64,000 nucleotides of DNA from Nitrospira sp. (GTDB lineage: Bacteria > Nitrospirota > Nitrospiria > Nitrospirales > Nitrospiraceae). The position numbers were made by a program, and so were the translations under genes. The notes beneath the pieces are model-generated. The model ran no database searches. It was not told the DNA's origin and worked only from the letters and a program-made list of their open reading frames with translations. This document shows positions 55,432-64,000 of this stretch, one piece after another; the stretch's first letter is position 1, and each line of letters begins with the position of its first letter. The stretch lies in assembly GCA_029194665.1 (NCBI GenBank), contig JARFXO010000001.1:1-64000 (forward strand), given 5' to 3'.

Positions 55432-58400
55432 ATGAGTGCTACGAGCGACCTTCTTGAATTGGATCTCCTGCGCAGACAGGTAGCCGATCTCGCGCGTGAA
55501 TTGGCCGAACGAGACCGAGTACTGCACGAACGGACTCGCCACCTCCATGCCGCACAAGCTCTTGCTCACTTGGGAAGTTGGAGTTGGGACATCACGAACG
55601 GCGAGGTAGAATGGTCGGATGAACTCTACCGAATCTTCGGCTATGCGCCTCAATCACGTGCGATGAGGTTCAACAGTTTTGTGTCGGCGGTAGTGCCGGA
55701 CGATCGTGACCGGGTTCTGGCGTTGATCGACGGCGCGTTGGTAGGGGCCGCGCCATACGATATGGAATGCCGAATCGTTCGCCCCAATGGCGAAGTACGG
55801 ACGATTCGTTGCTGCGCAGAGTTCTTGCGCGATAGTAGCGGTCAGCCAGTGCGTATGTCCGGGACCGCTTTGGACGTGACCGATCGGAAACGAACAGAGT
55901 CGGCACTACAGGAGCGCGAGGCTCACTTCCGTACGCTGATCGAGCATTCCTCGGACATCATTACGGTTCTCGATTCGAACGGGGCAATCCAGTTTGAAAG
56001 CCCCTCGTTCGAACGACTGCTCGGGTATGCACAACGCGAGCTCGACGGACGAATCGCCTTCGAGTTCGTTCATCAAGAGGATCTTCCTGCCGTGATCGAG
56101 CGGTTCCAGTTGCTCATCCAGCGTCCCGGAACGCCTCAAACGGCCGAATTCCGTTTTCGCCACAAAGACGGTTCGTGGCGCAGTTTGGAAGGAATCGGCA
56201 GGGCGACTTGGGATCAACATAGTCGATGCATCGTGGTCGTGAATTCACGGGACATTACCGAGCGGAAGCACACCGAGGAGATGCTACGGACCTCCCAAGA
56301 AAAGCTCGAACAAGCCCTCCGTGCCTCAGGGACCGGACTATGGGACTGGAACACGGAAACGGACGAAGTAGTCCTTTCACAGGAATGGAAACGCCAGTTG
56401 GGATATGAGCCGGCGGAGATTTCAGATGCTTTTGAGGCCTGGACGGCGCTGCTGCACCCGGAGGATCGGGAAGCGGCGATGGCCTATGTACGAGATTACG
56501 TGTCTCGTCGCGAGGGAGACTATCGACAGGAATTTCGGCTGAAGCACAAGGATGAGGGGTATCGATGGATCGAAGCGCGGGCTTCGTTTGTGTCCGAGCG
56601 GGATGGTCGAAGGATTCGTCTCCTCGGTTCGCACACCGACATTACGAACCATAAACGGATGGAGGAGGCCCTGCGCGAGAGCGAGGAGCGTTACCGGATG
56701 TTGATCGAGCTGGCCCCATGCGGTGCCCTCGTCTTGTGTGAAGGGCGGACGGTCTACATCAACCGAACGGGCGTCTTCATCATGGGAGCGAAGGATCCTC
56801 ATGAAATTCTCGGCCGGTTGACATTGGAGTTCGTCCATCCGGACTATCATCAAGAAGTCCAGGAGAACGTGAAATGCCTGCTGAACGGCGGCCTGTCCAT
56901 CCATAGTGCGGAACGAGTTTATTTGAAAATGGATGGAACGCCGATTCCGGTTCAGGTTGAGGTAGCTCGGATTACGTGGAACGGTACGCCGGCCATCCTC
57001 TGCCTGTTCTCCGATATCACCGAGCGCAAGCGGAGTGAAGACCGTATGCGAGAAATGAACCTGGCCTTATCCCAGGCCATGCCAGGCATTGCCCGAGTCG
57101 ACGTAGCAGGCCGGTACCTGGAGGTGAACCGGCCCTATGCGACGATGTTGGGGTATGAACCGTCCGAGTTGCTCGGGCGAACATGGGAGCCGACAGTGCA
57201 CCCAGAAGACCTGTGTCTCGCCCAACATGCGTATGAGGAGTTGCTGGAAAAAGGAAAAGCAGAGTTCGAGTGTCGAGCTGTTCGGAAAGACGGCTCCAGC
57301 TTCTTTAAACAGGTCTTGATGGTAACAAGCAAACCGTCCGTCGGCGGTTTCCTCGGCCACCATTGCTTCATGCGCGACATCACCGAGCGCAAGCAGACGG
57401 AGCAAGCCCTTTGGAAGAATCAGCAGGCAATCCGTGAGCTCCACGATATCTCGTCGGCGCAGGGCCAGTCGTTTGAGGAACGGGTCGACGCTCTGCTTCA
57501 GCTCGGGTGCCGCTTCTTCGATCTGCCGATCGGGATGCAGACTTTTGTCCGGGGCCGTGAGTTGGAGGTGGGGCAAGTGAACGCGCCCGGCACGGGGTTC
57601 CATCAGGGCATGCACGTGTCTCTGTCTGAATCGTACTGCAGCGAGACCATTCGCCTCGGCAGACCGTTGAGTTTCGAGCATGCCGGGGCATCTCCAGATT
57701 GGCAAGGGCATCCCGCTTACGCTGCACTGAAGTTGGAATCGTACCTCGGGACTGCGATCAACGGGCTGGAGGGCACCTATGGGACCCTGTGTTTTACGAG
57801 CGTCGAACCCCGGCAGAAACCGTTTAGCATAGCCGAAAGGGATTTCATTCAACTGATGGCGCAGTGGCTTGGCGGTGAAATGGACCGCCAAGCGACGCTG
57901 GACGCTCTGCGGGAGAGCGAGGAACGATACCGGAGTCTCTATGATGCAACTCCCTCTATGTATTTCACCGTGGATCGAACAGGAATGATCAGATCCGTCA
58001 ACCAGTACGGGGCGCAGTACTTGGGCTATGGTGTCGAGGACCTCGTCGGGAAGCCGGTGGCGGAGCTCTTCTTCGCAGAAGATCGAGCGCGCGTATGTGC
58101 CGCGATAGGAGCGTTCTTTCAGCATCCGGAAGGAGTCGCGCGATGGGAATTTCGCAAGGTGCGAAGAGATGGCGCGCTGCTGTGGGTACGTGAGCTGGTG
58201 CGTGAGCTGCGGAGCCCGGAGGGAGAATCATCAGCACTCATCGTGTGCGAGGACATCACCGAATACAAACGGATGGAAAAAGCGCTGCGGCTCACCCAGT
58301 TCTCGGTGGATCAGGCGGTCGAAGCGATCTTGTGGGTGGATTCGAGCGCTCGCATATTCAACGTGAACGAGACGGCCTGTCGAATGTTGGGGTATGCCCG

Positions 58401-59694
58401 CCAGGACTTGACGACCATGACGGTGCATGACATCGATCCTAATTTCCCTGTGGAACGATGGGGAGAGCATTGGAATCACTTAAAGGAGCAGGGAGCGTTG
58501 GCGTTCGAAGCCACCTATTGGTCACGCACCGGCTCTATCTTAGAGATGGAGGTGACCTTCAATTATCTGCGGTACGATGAGAAAGAGTATGGCTGTGCGA
58601 TCCTGAGGGATATCGGAGAACGGAAACGAGCGGAATCCGAGCTTCGCCGTTCGCATACGTTTTTGCGACAGGTCATCGACACAGACCCCCATCTCATTTT
58701 TGCCAAGGATGGGGAAGGACGTTTTACCATGGCCAACAAAGCTGTGGCTGATTGGTATGGGACGACGGTGGAAGATTTGATCGGGAAATCGGACGTCGAG
58801 TTCAATGCCGACAGTGAAGGGGGGAGGTCCTTTCGGCAGAGTGACCTTGAGGTCATGAATTCCGCGCAGGAGCGGTTCATCCCGGAGGAGCAGATCACTG
58901 ATGCGGAGGGGAGGAGGCGCTGGTTACAGACGGTCAAGAGACCGATCTTCGATGACCAAGGCCAGGTCCACATGGTGCTCGGAGCTGCGACTGATATCAC
59001 TGAGCGTAAACAAATGGAAGAGACTCTCCTTCAGCGCGAGCGAGACCTAAGCGCAGCACTTCAGGAACGTGAACGGATCAGTCAAGACCTCCACGACGGG
59101 ATTCTCCAATCCTTGTACGCCGTCGGACTTGGGTTGGAAGCAGGTAAATCAGCGATCAAGAATCAACACGATCAGGTGGCGGAGAAATTCATGGCGACCG
59201 TGGATCACGCCATTGGGCAGCTCAAACATGTCATGACGGAGGTCCGGAATTTCATTGCGGGACTCGAGTCGCAGGTGATGCAGGGCGGAGACTTCTCGAC
59301 CGCCCTGCGGAGCATGGTCGATACGATGTCCATCGCCGCCTCCGCCAGCTGTCGCGTGAGGATCGATGATGCGGCAGCACGACGGCTATCCACCGAGCAG
59401 GCGATCCATATCATCAACATCGTACGCGAGGGGTTGAGTAATGCATTGCGCCACAGCCGTGCCAAACGGATCACGGTCTCGCTCCGGGATCTCCTCCGCT
59501 CAGATCGTCTCGCCGTGACGGATGACGGTATTGGGTTTGATCCACGCTCGGTTCAGGGTGTTGGTCATGGGTTAGTCAACATGGCGGCACGGGCTCAAAA
59601 AGTTCGGGGCTTGTTCGCCATTCAGTCGAAACATGACAAGGGGACGAGGATCTTAGTCCATCTTCCAAAGGATATTGATGATGCTCACCACTAA
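55432..59694 (+). CDS. Soluble multi-PAS/GAF sensor histidine kinase (NarL-system type)
   Basis: 1420 aa from the ATG at 55432, with AAGGAG 8 bases upstream. Five PAS domains, a GAF domain (~residues 675-835), then three more PAS domains; most end with the linker DITERK. No transmembrane segment, so sensing is cytosolic. The C-terminus has a HisKA_3 dimerisation motif with His in ISQDLHDGILQSLYAVGLGL and an ATPase domain with NALRHSRAKRI and DDGIGFDP. It should phosphorylate the NarL-type regulator whose start codon overlaps its end. Confidence 0.93.
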   Translation: MSATSDLLELDLLRRQVADLARELAERDRVLHERTRHLHAAQALAHLGSWSWDITNGEVEWSDELYRIFGYAPQSRAMRFNSFVSAVVPDDRDRVLALIDGALVGAAPYDMECRIVRPNGEVRTIRCCAEFLRDSSGQPVRMSGTALDVTDRKRTESALQEREAHFRTLIEHSSDIITVLDSNGAIQFESPSFERLLGYAQRELDGRIAFEFVHQEDLPAVIERFQLLIQRPGTPQTAEFRFRHKDGSWRSLEGIGRATWDQHSRCIVVVNSRDITERKHTEEMLRTSQEKLEQALRASGTGLWDWNTETDEVVLSQEWKRQLGYEPAEISDAFEAWTALLHPEDREAAMAYVRDYVSRREGDYRQEFRLKHKDEGYRWIEARASFVSERDGRRIRLLGSHTDITNHKRMEEALRESEERYRMLIELAPCGALVLCEGRTVYINRTGVFIMGAKDPHEILGRLTLEFVHPDYHQEVQENVKCLLNGGLSIHSAERVYLKMDGTPIPVQVEVARITWNGTPAILCLFSDITERKRSEDRMREMNLALSQAMPGIARVDVAGRYLEVNRPYATMLGYEPSELLGRTWEPTVHPEDLCLAQHAYEELLEKGKAEFECRAVRKDGSSFFKQVLMVTSKPSVGGFLGHHCFMRDITERKQTEQALWKNQQAIRELHDISSAQGQSFEERVDALLQLGCRFFDLPIGMQTFVRGRELEVGQVNAPGTGFHQGMHVSLSESYCSETIRLGRPLSFEHAGASPDWQGHPAYAALKLESYLGTAINGLEGTYGTLCFTSVEPRQKPFSIAERDFIQLMAQWLGGEMDRQATLDALRESEERYRSLYDATPSMYFTVDRTGMIRSVNQYGAQYLGYGVEDLVGKPVAELFFAEDRARVCAAIGAFFQHPEGVARWEFRKVRRDGALLWVRELVRELRSPEGESSALIVCEDITEYKRMEKALRLTQFSVDQAVEAILWVDSSARIFNVNETACRMLGYARQDLTTMTVHDIDPNFPVERWGEHWNHLKEQGALAFEATYWSRTGSILEMEVTFNYLRYDEKEYGCAILRDIGERKRAESELRRSHTFLRQVIDTDPHLIFAKDGEGRFTMANKAVADWYGTTVEDLIGKSDVEFNADSEGGRSFRQSDLEVMNSAQERFIPEEQITDAEGRRRWLQTVKRPIFDDQGQVHMVLGAATDITERKQMEETLLQRERDLSAALQERERISQDLHDGILQSLYAVGLGLEAGKSAIKNQHDQVAEKFMATVDHAIGQLKHVMTEVRNFIAGLESQVMQGGDFSTALRSMVDTMSIAASASCRVRIDDAAARRLSTEQAIHIINIVREGLSNALRHSRAKRITVSLRDLLRSDRLAVTDDGIGFDPRSVQGVGHGLVNMAARAQKVRGLFAIQSKHDKGTRILVHLPKDIDDAHH

Positions 59695-60337
59695 AAGGCA
59701 CGTCGTTCGAGTGCTGCTCGTCGACGATCACGAGGTTATTCGCGTGGGACTGCGGACGGTGCTCGGTCAAATGCAGGGTGTCACGGTAGTGGGGGAAGCT
59801 GGCACCATGGCGGATGCGATCCAGCAAACGCTAAGGTTGAAGCCCGATGTGATCTTGATGGACGTCCGACTACCTGACGGTTCCGGGGTGGATGCCTGTC
59901 GGGAGATCCTAGGGACACTGCCGGGGACACGGGTCATCTTCTTGACGTCCTACGCCGACGACGACTCCGTTCTCGCCGCAGTGCTTGCCGGCGCTCATGG
60001 CTATGTCCTCAAAGAAATTGATTCACCCGCATTGGTTGAAGCCATCCGCTCGGTGGCCAACGGTCAATCGATTTTGGACTCCACGGTGACTGAACGGGCG
60101 TTGGGCTGGTTGAGGGGGCTTCACGAGCTCCCGGGGATCCCTGGTACGGATCCACTGTCTTCTCAGGAAGAACGAGTGGTCGCGCTAGTGGCCGAGGGAA
60201 AGACCAACAAGGAAATCGCCGTCGCGCTCGGACTCAGCGACAAGACCGTCAAGAACTATTTGGCAAACGTATTTCAGAAGCTCCGCATCACCCGGCGAGC
60301 GCAGGCAGCCGCCTTTTTTGCGAAACGGCGGGGATGA
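59678..60337 (+). CDS. NarL/LuxR-family response regulator
   Basis: 219 aa from the ATG at 59678, overlapping the kinase by 17 bases; AAAGGA lies just upstream. Receiver: VRVLLVDDHEVIRVGLRTVL, phospho-Asp in VILMDVRLPDGSG, Lys in YVLKEID. C-terminal LuxR HTH: SSQEERVVALVAEGKTNKEI and LGLSDKTVKNYLANVFQKL. Partner of the multi-PAS kinase. Confidence 0.95.
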   Translation: MMLTTKRHVVRVLLVDDHEVIRVGLRTVLGQMQGVTVVGEAGTMADAIQQTLRLKPDVILMDVRLPDGSGVDACREILGTLPGTRVIFLTSYADDDSVLAAVLAGAHGYVLKEIDSPALVEAIRSVANGQSILDSTVTERALGWLRGLHELPGIPGTDPLSSQEERVVALVAEGKTNKEIAVALGLSDKTVKNYLANVFQKLRITRRAQAAAFFAKRRG

Positions 60338-60493
60338 GCGAGAATCATTCAGCTCTACTGCGGTTAGGTGCAAAAAGCTAGTTTTGCAGCTGCTCTTCAT
60401 ATCTGGGCACTCCCCTTGCACTTCATGTAGATTGTCTTTAAGTGCTTCGTATTCATAACTACTCTGTGTGCACAGACCGGGAGGTTGTCCTGT

Positions 60494-62629
60494 ATGACTA
60501 CTGGTCTCTTCCTAGGGTTGCTCCTGTCCATAGGTTTGGTTCTCGGGATAGTGATGCGACAGCGCCAAGAGAACATCCTGAATGCAACCATCATCGCGGC
60601 CACCAATTGTAGTGTGTTCGTGACGGATGCGACGTTGTCCCAGCATTCCATCGTCTACGTCAATCCGGCCTTCCTGCTGCTGACCGGCTACACTGAAGAA
60701 GAGGTGCTCGGGCAAACGACGTCACTGTTGACCGGCCCGGACACAGATCGGGCTTCGCTCGAAAAGCTTGCGATGGCCCTCCAAGGTGGATGGGCCTGTC
60801 GTGTCGGGTTGTGCCATTACCGCAAGAACGGCACCTCATTTTGGAATGACGTATCGGTGTCACCGGTGAAAGACCGTCAGGGCCGGGTGACGTTGGTCGT
60901 TTGGACCATGAGTAACGTCTCTCAACTCGGGGAGGGTACAGAAACGCCTAATAACGCCCGGTCCGAGGATGTCTACACTTGCCGGCAGGCCGAAGAGGCG
61001 CTCAGGGAACGCGAGACGCGACTTGATCTTGTTGCGGAGATAGGACGGGTCGGGTGCTTTGAACAGGACCACCGGACAGATTCGCTCTCTTGGTCACCGA
61101 TCCTACGGGACATCTATGGCGTGGGTACCGATGAGCCTGCTTCATGGCAGCGCCACCTCGAGCTGGTTCATCCCGATGATCGGGAGGGGGTGAGCTCTGC
61201 CGTCCAAACAGCTCGTGCCGTGATGGGCGATGGCCTGTCTGAGGTCGAGTACCGTTTCGTCAGGCCAGACGGCGTTATGCGGCATATCAGGCTTCGTTCT
61301 CTGACTGCGTTTGACGGCGACGATTCGTCGAGGCAACCGACCCGCACACTCGGGACGGTCGTCGATGTGACCGATCGTAAACAGGTCGAAGCCAGGGGTC
61401 GGGAGGCTGCGAGGAGGGAAGCGATCGGCACCTTTGCCGGCGGTATCGCGCACGAGTTGAACAACGGTCTCACGGCCGTCCTCGGCTTCAGCGAGCTGGC
61501 GCTTCCGGTGATTCCGGCTGAGAGCAAGGCGCATCGCCATATCAGGCAAGTCATAGCGGGGGCGAAACAATCCCGGGAACTGATCCAGCAGTTGTTGGTC
61601 TTCGGTGGGCAAAACGATCACGGTCGGTGCCCTGTGTTCCTCCATTCCTTTGCGAAAGAGTCCCTGAGGCTCCTTCGTCCGACGATTCCCTTGTGGATTG
61701 AACTCAGAGCGCAGATCGCACACGCGACCAGCCCTATTTCTGCCAACGTTGTGCAGCTGCATGAGATGATGTTCAACCTGGTCGATAACGCCCTCTGTGC
61801 GATGCAGAGGACGGGAGGAATCCTTGACGTTCAGCTTCGGAACCGAGACTTTGTCACGGATCAGATCATGCCTTCCAGTCGACTCCCCGCTGGACGGTAC
61901 GTCTGTCTGAGCGTTCGTGATACAGGCGAGGGGATGGACCCCGAGAGAGTCAGTCGATTGTTCTCTTCGTTCGCGGCGTCGGAGGCGGGCAGCGAGGAGC
62001 AGGCGGTGGGATTAGCGGTGGTTTACGGCATTGTCACGGCGCATGGCGGTACCCTGGTGATTGAAAGCCAAATCGGCGCCGGTACGGTAGTATCGGCCTA
62101 TTTTCCTGCTCTCCCGGCTTGTGGGCCATGGACGGCTCAGAAGGACGATCCGGTTCCCCATGGACACGAATGTGTTCTATTTGTCGATGACGAAGACTCC
62201 GTTGTTCGATTAGGAAGAGAGCTGTTGGAATCCCTCGGCTACTATCCAGTGGTCTGTAGAACGGCTGCCGAAGCATTGGGACTCTTCCAGGCCGAACCCA
62301 AGCGGTTCGACCTACTGATTACCGATCGGACGATGCCCGGCATGACTGGGGATCGTCTGGCTCGAGAATGTCGACGACTTCGACCGGATCTCCCTGTCAT
62401 CCTCTGCACCGGGTCAAATGGTGTGTCTGGTCTGGACGATGCCTGGTCGCAGGGCGTGACGGAATGCCTCCCCAAACCGGTCACGTTGCACGAGCTGGCC
62501 TATGCCATTCGCAAGGCATTGGATCAGGCTTCCGACTACCCGGAACCTGCGGGTGCGGCGGCCAACAGCGTTCCAGAACCATCGAGGATATCGATTGAGG
62601 TGTCGGATGCCGTCGGTCCTCGTGATTGA
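60494..62629 (+). CDS. Hybrid PAS sensor histidine kinase with receiver domain
   Basis: 711 aa from the ATG at 60494. One N-terminal membrane helix (MTTGLFLGLLLSIGLVLGIV), a LOV-like PAS at ~30-140 (VNPAFLLLTGYTEEEVLGQT) that lacks the photoactive Cys (GQTTSLLTG where LOV has GxNCRFLQ), a second PAS at ~190-300, HisKA with His in FAGGIAHELNNGLTAVLGFS, an ATPase domain (NLVDNALCAM, DTGEGMDPERV), and a C-terminal receiver with Asp in LLITDRTMPGMTG. The next gene, a lone receiver, overlaps its end, suggesting a branched phosphorelay. Confidence 0.9.
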   Translation: MTTGLFLGLLLSIGLVLGIVMRQRQENILNATIIAATNCSVFVTDATLSQHSIVYVNPAFLLLTGYTEEEVLGQTTSLLTGPDTDRASLEKLAMALQGGWACRVGLCHYRKNGTSFWNDVSVSPVKDRQGRVTLVVWTMSNVSQLGEGTETPNNARSEDVYTCRQAEEALRERETRLDLVAEIGRVGCFEQDHRTDSLSWSPILRDIYGVGTDEPASWQRHLELVHPDDREGVSSAVQTARAVMGDGLSEVEYRFVRPDGVMRHIRLRSLTAFDGDDSSRQPTRTLGTVVDVTDRKQVEARGREAARREAIGTFAGGIAHELNNGLTAVLGFSELALPVIPAESKAHRHIRQVIAGAKQSRELIQQLLVFGGQNDHGRCPVFLHSFAKESLRLLRPTIPLWIELRAQIAHATSPISANVVQLHEMMFNLVDNALCAMQRTGGILDVQLRNRDFVTDQIMPSSRLPAGRYVCLSVRDTGEGMDPERVSRLFSSFAASEAGSEEQAVGLAVVYGIVTAHGGTLVIESQIGAGTVVSAYFPALPACGPWTAQKDDPVPHGHECVLFVDDEDSVVRLGRELLESLGYYPVVCRTAAEALGLFQAEPKRFDLLITDRTMPGMTGDRLARECRRLRPDLPVILCTGSNGVSGLDDAWSQGVTECLPKPVTLHELAYAIRKALDQASDYPEPAGAAANSVPEPSRISIEVSDAVGPRD

Positions 62630-62978
62630 TGATCAGGACCAAGTTCGTCAGGTCATCCGTGAAATATTGGAACAGGCCGGCTACGAGGTCGATGAGGCCG
62701 GCAACGGGAAAGAGGGGCTTGACCGGTATCGGACGAGGTCGACGGATCTTGTCATCATGGATATTCTCATGCCGGACCAGGACGGACTAGAAACCATCAT
62801 GACGCTCTGCCGGGAGTTTCCCGATGCTCGTGTTATTGCGATGACCGGGGGAAGTGATACGATCGGCATCCTCAATTTCTTGGACATCGCAAAAATGCTC
62901 GGAGCCAGGCGGACCCTTCAAAAGCCGTTCGACCTGAACGTCCTGCTCGATACGGTTGCCGTCGAACTGACCCGCTAG
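62607..62978 (+). CDS. Single-domain response regulator (CheY-like)
   Basis: 123 aa from the ATG at 62607, which overlaps the kinase end by 23 bases and follows TGAGGTG. Receiver only: VLVIDDQDQVRQVIREILEQ, phospho-Asp in LVIMDILMPDQDG, Lys in RTLQKPFDL. No output domain, so it acts by protein binding or as a phosphorelay intermediate for the hybrid kinase. Confidence 0.93.
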   Translation: MPSVLVIDDQDQVRQVIREILEQAGYEVDEAGNGKEGLDRYRTRSTDLVIMDILMPDQDGLETIMTLCREFPDARVIAMTGGSDTIGILNFLDIAKMLGARRTLQKPFDLNVLLDTVAVELTR

Positions 62979-63070
62979 ACAACTCGCCGCGCACAGTCAA
63001 CCTTCTTCGCATTGACATCACGACAGGCTCCCGTCAGACTCCACCATTCCATGCTCGGATCAGACGTTTC

Positions 63071-63496
63071 ATGATATTTCTCAATCAGTTCTTAGGGACC
63101 CTCGTTGCCGCAGTCGGCTTCTGGCTCTTATGGGGAGGAAGCGTCTCCCCGGTCGTCGTGGTCGGATGGGCTCTGACCGCGTGGCTGTTCTTATGGTTCA
63201 TGACAGAGTCGATCACGGAACTATGGGCATGGGCTACCTTGTTGCTCGGCCTGGAAAGCTTTGCCTGGCCGTTGGTGCTGATGATTCAACTCAGAGGCCA
63301 GGCAGAATCACTTCCCGAATCTGAGATGGGAACGATCCTTTCGGCCGTCGTGCTGGGTCTCTTCTCATCCGTCTTCTGGATTTCGTTTTCTTACGGACTC
63401 TTTAAACGGGCACGTAAGCTGACTACGTCTGTACATGCGGAGCAGGCTGCGACAGAGCCGATTTCTCGGGCGAAGAAAAAGAGGAAGGGCGCCTAA
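63071..63496 (+). CDS. Small integral membrane protein of unknown function
   Basis: 141 aa, three to four transmembrane helices (~5-25, 27-45, 50-75, 88-112) and a basic C-terminus (RAKKKRKGA). No family recognised. It ends 2 bases before the convergent priA stop. Start supported by GATCAGACGTTTC before the ATG only weakly. Confidence 0.7.
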   Translation: MIFLNQFLGTLVAAVGFWLLWGGSVSPVVVVGWALTAWLFLWFMTESITELWAWATLLLGLESFAWPLVLMIQLRGQAESLPESEMGTILSAVVLGLFSSVFWISFSYGLFKRARKLTTSVHAEQAATEPISRAKKKRKGA

Positions 63497-63498
63497 CC

Positions 63499-64000
63499 TC
63501 ATCCATTCTCGATCGGGTCAATGTCGACAATGAATTTGATCCGTCCCTTGCGGTACTCCCGCTCCATTTTCTGGACGGATTCATGGATCCGTCGGCTGAG
63601 GGCGGTGACAGAAGTTCCCTTTACCAAGATGCGATACTGCTGACGGCCTTTTGGACGCCGACGTGTGGCCGGCACCGGACCTAAAATATGCAGAGGCTCC
63701 TGGTCACTGGAATTCTGTTCAAGGTCCGCACTCCATCGCTTAGCAGCCTCCTCGACCATCCTAAGGTCTTTGCCGATTACCGAAAGCTCAGCTAATCGAC
63801 AGACGGGCGGATAATGAAGAAGCCGGCGTGCGGCGAGTTCTTCATCGTAAAATTGAGTGGGTTCTCCTGAGATCAAGGCCTGTACGGTATGATGTGTAGG
63901 AAGGCGAGTCTGCACGATGACTCGTCCTCCGGTGGGCGCTGGATATGCCAGGTCGGCAGCATCAACCAGCAGGTGATAGGTGCGTTCCGCTGCACGAAAG
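63499..64000 (-). CDS. priA: Primosomal protein N' (PriA), C-terminal part, helicase motif VI degenerate
   Basis: Partial: the gene continues past the window edge. The visible ~166 residues begin FRAAERTYHLLVDAADLAYP, where active PriA has FRAxERTxQLLxQVAGRAGR; the Gln and both Gly-Arg pairs of helicase motif VI are replaced. The rest follows PriA well: VIVQTRLPTHHTV, FYDEELAARRLLHYPP, VPATRRRPKGRQQYRILVKG and the end RIKFIVDIDPI. PriA restarts replication at collapsed forks. This copy has probably lost ATP-dependent helicase activity, as known for actinobacterial PriA. Confidence 0.85.
   Translation of the reverse strand, partial: FRAAERTYHLLVDAADLAYPAPTGGRVIVQTRLPTHHTVQALISGEPTQFYDEELAARRLLHYPPVCRLAELSVIGKDLRMVEEAAKRWSADLEQNSSDQEPLHILGPVPATRRRPKGRQQYRILVKGTSVTALSRRIHESVQKMEREYRKGRIKFIVDIDPIENG

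Noticed and set aside
57067-58125. 352-codon open frame antisense to the multi-PAS kinase
   Set aside because: Shadow of a clear PAS/GAF coding region on the plus strand.

Overview
The window is a bacterial chromosome segment that opens on the first base of dnaA and runs dnaA-dnaN-gyrB-gyrA on the plus strand, so it lies immediately clockwise of the usual replication-origin position. Coding density, moderate-to-high G+C, large PAS-rich sensor kinases, repeated PilZ proteins, a bacterial ferredoxin:thioredoxin reductase catalytic chain and an NuoF-like/ferredoxin gene set fit a Nitrospira-type organism (Nitrospirota). That assignment is my inference from gene content and protein flavour; no rRNA is present to prove it.

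Layout. 1-9249: replication and topology genes, a membrane-anchored unknown protein, a DUF721/DciA-like protein and smpB. 9250-10828: a gene-poor stretch holding several very short minus-strand ORFs with unusually strong ribosome binding sites, two of them apparently related single-span membrane peptides. 10829-14051 (minus): a CusS/CusR-type two-component pair, then a secreted protein and ferredoxin:thioredoxin reductase. 14151-18526: a ~1000-residue HExxH + von Willebrand A protein, an unknown small protein and malate dehydrogenase. 18668-21533: a PuuD-like membrane protein, then NuoF-like flavoprotein, [2Fe-2S] ferredoxin and an A-type Fe-S carrier. 21658-22727: a eukaryote-like 6-pyruvoyltetrahydropterin synthase next to GTP cyclohydrolase I. 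22760-27321: hydrolase, RarA, PilZ protein, ABC-F ATPase. 27706-31773: tRNA-Ala, tRNA-Ser, SRP RNA, dnaX-ybaB-recR and a DksA-like gene. 31818-34877: two lipoproteins around degraded DNA. 32964-39760 is an insertion-sequence graveyard: IS256, ISNCY-like, IS3, IS1380 and IS110 remnants, with one intact-looking IS21 element nested in the IS3 copy and flanked by a 7-bp target duplication. 39880-43290: tRNA-Leu, tig, clpP, clpX. 43464-54949: twin PilZ proteins, an extended TatA-like protein, peptidases, a permease, NagZ, PepA, QueE and a frameshifted HAD phosphatase. 55080-62978: tRNA-Leu, then two sensor kinase/response regulator sets (an 8-PAS + GAF kinase with a NarL-type regulator; a hybrid kinase with a single-domain receiver). 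The window ends inside priA, read on the minus strand.

Functional links: replication/recombination (dnaA, dnaN, gyrase, dnaX-ybaB-recR, rarA, priA), protein quality control (smpB, tig-clpP-clpX, pepA), redox supply (FTR, NuoF-like set, mdh), pterin/deazaguanine chemistry (folE, PTPS, queE) and dense signalling (three PilZ proteins, three sensor kinases, three response regulators). I found no CRISPR array, defence island or prophage. The most promising undescribed material is the micro-ORF cluster at 9.4-9.9 kb; the PriA variant lacking helicase motif VI, the HExxH/VWA gene pair and the NuoF-like cluster also deserve attention.
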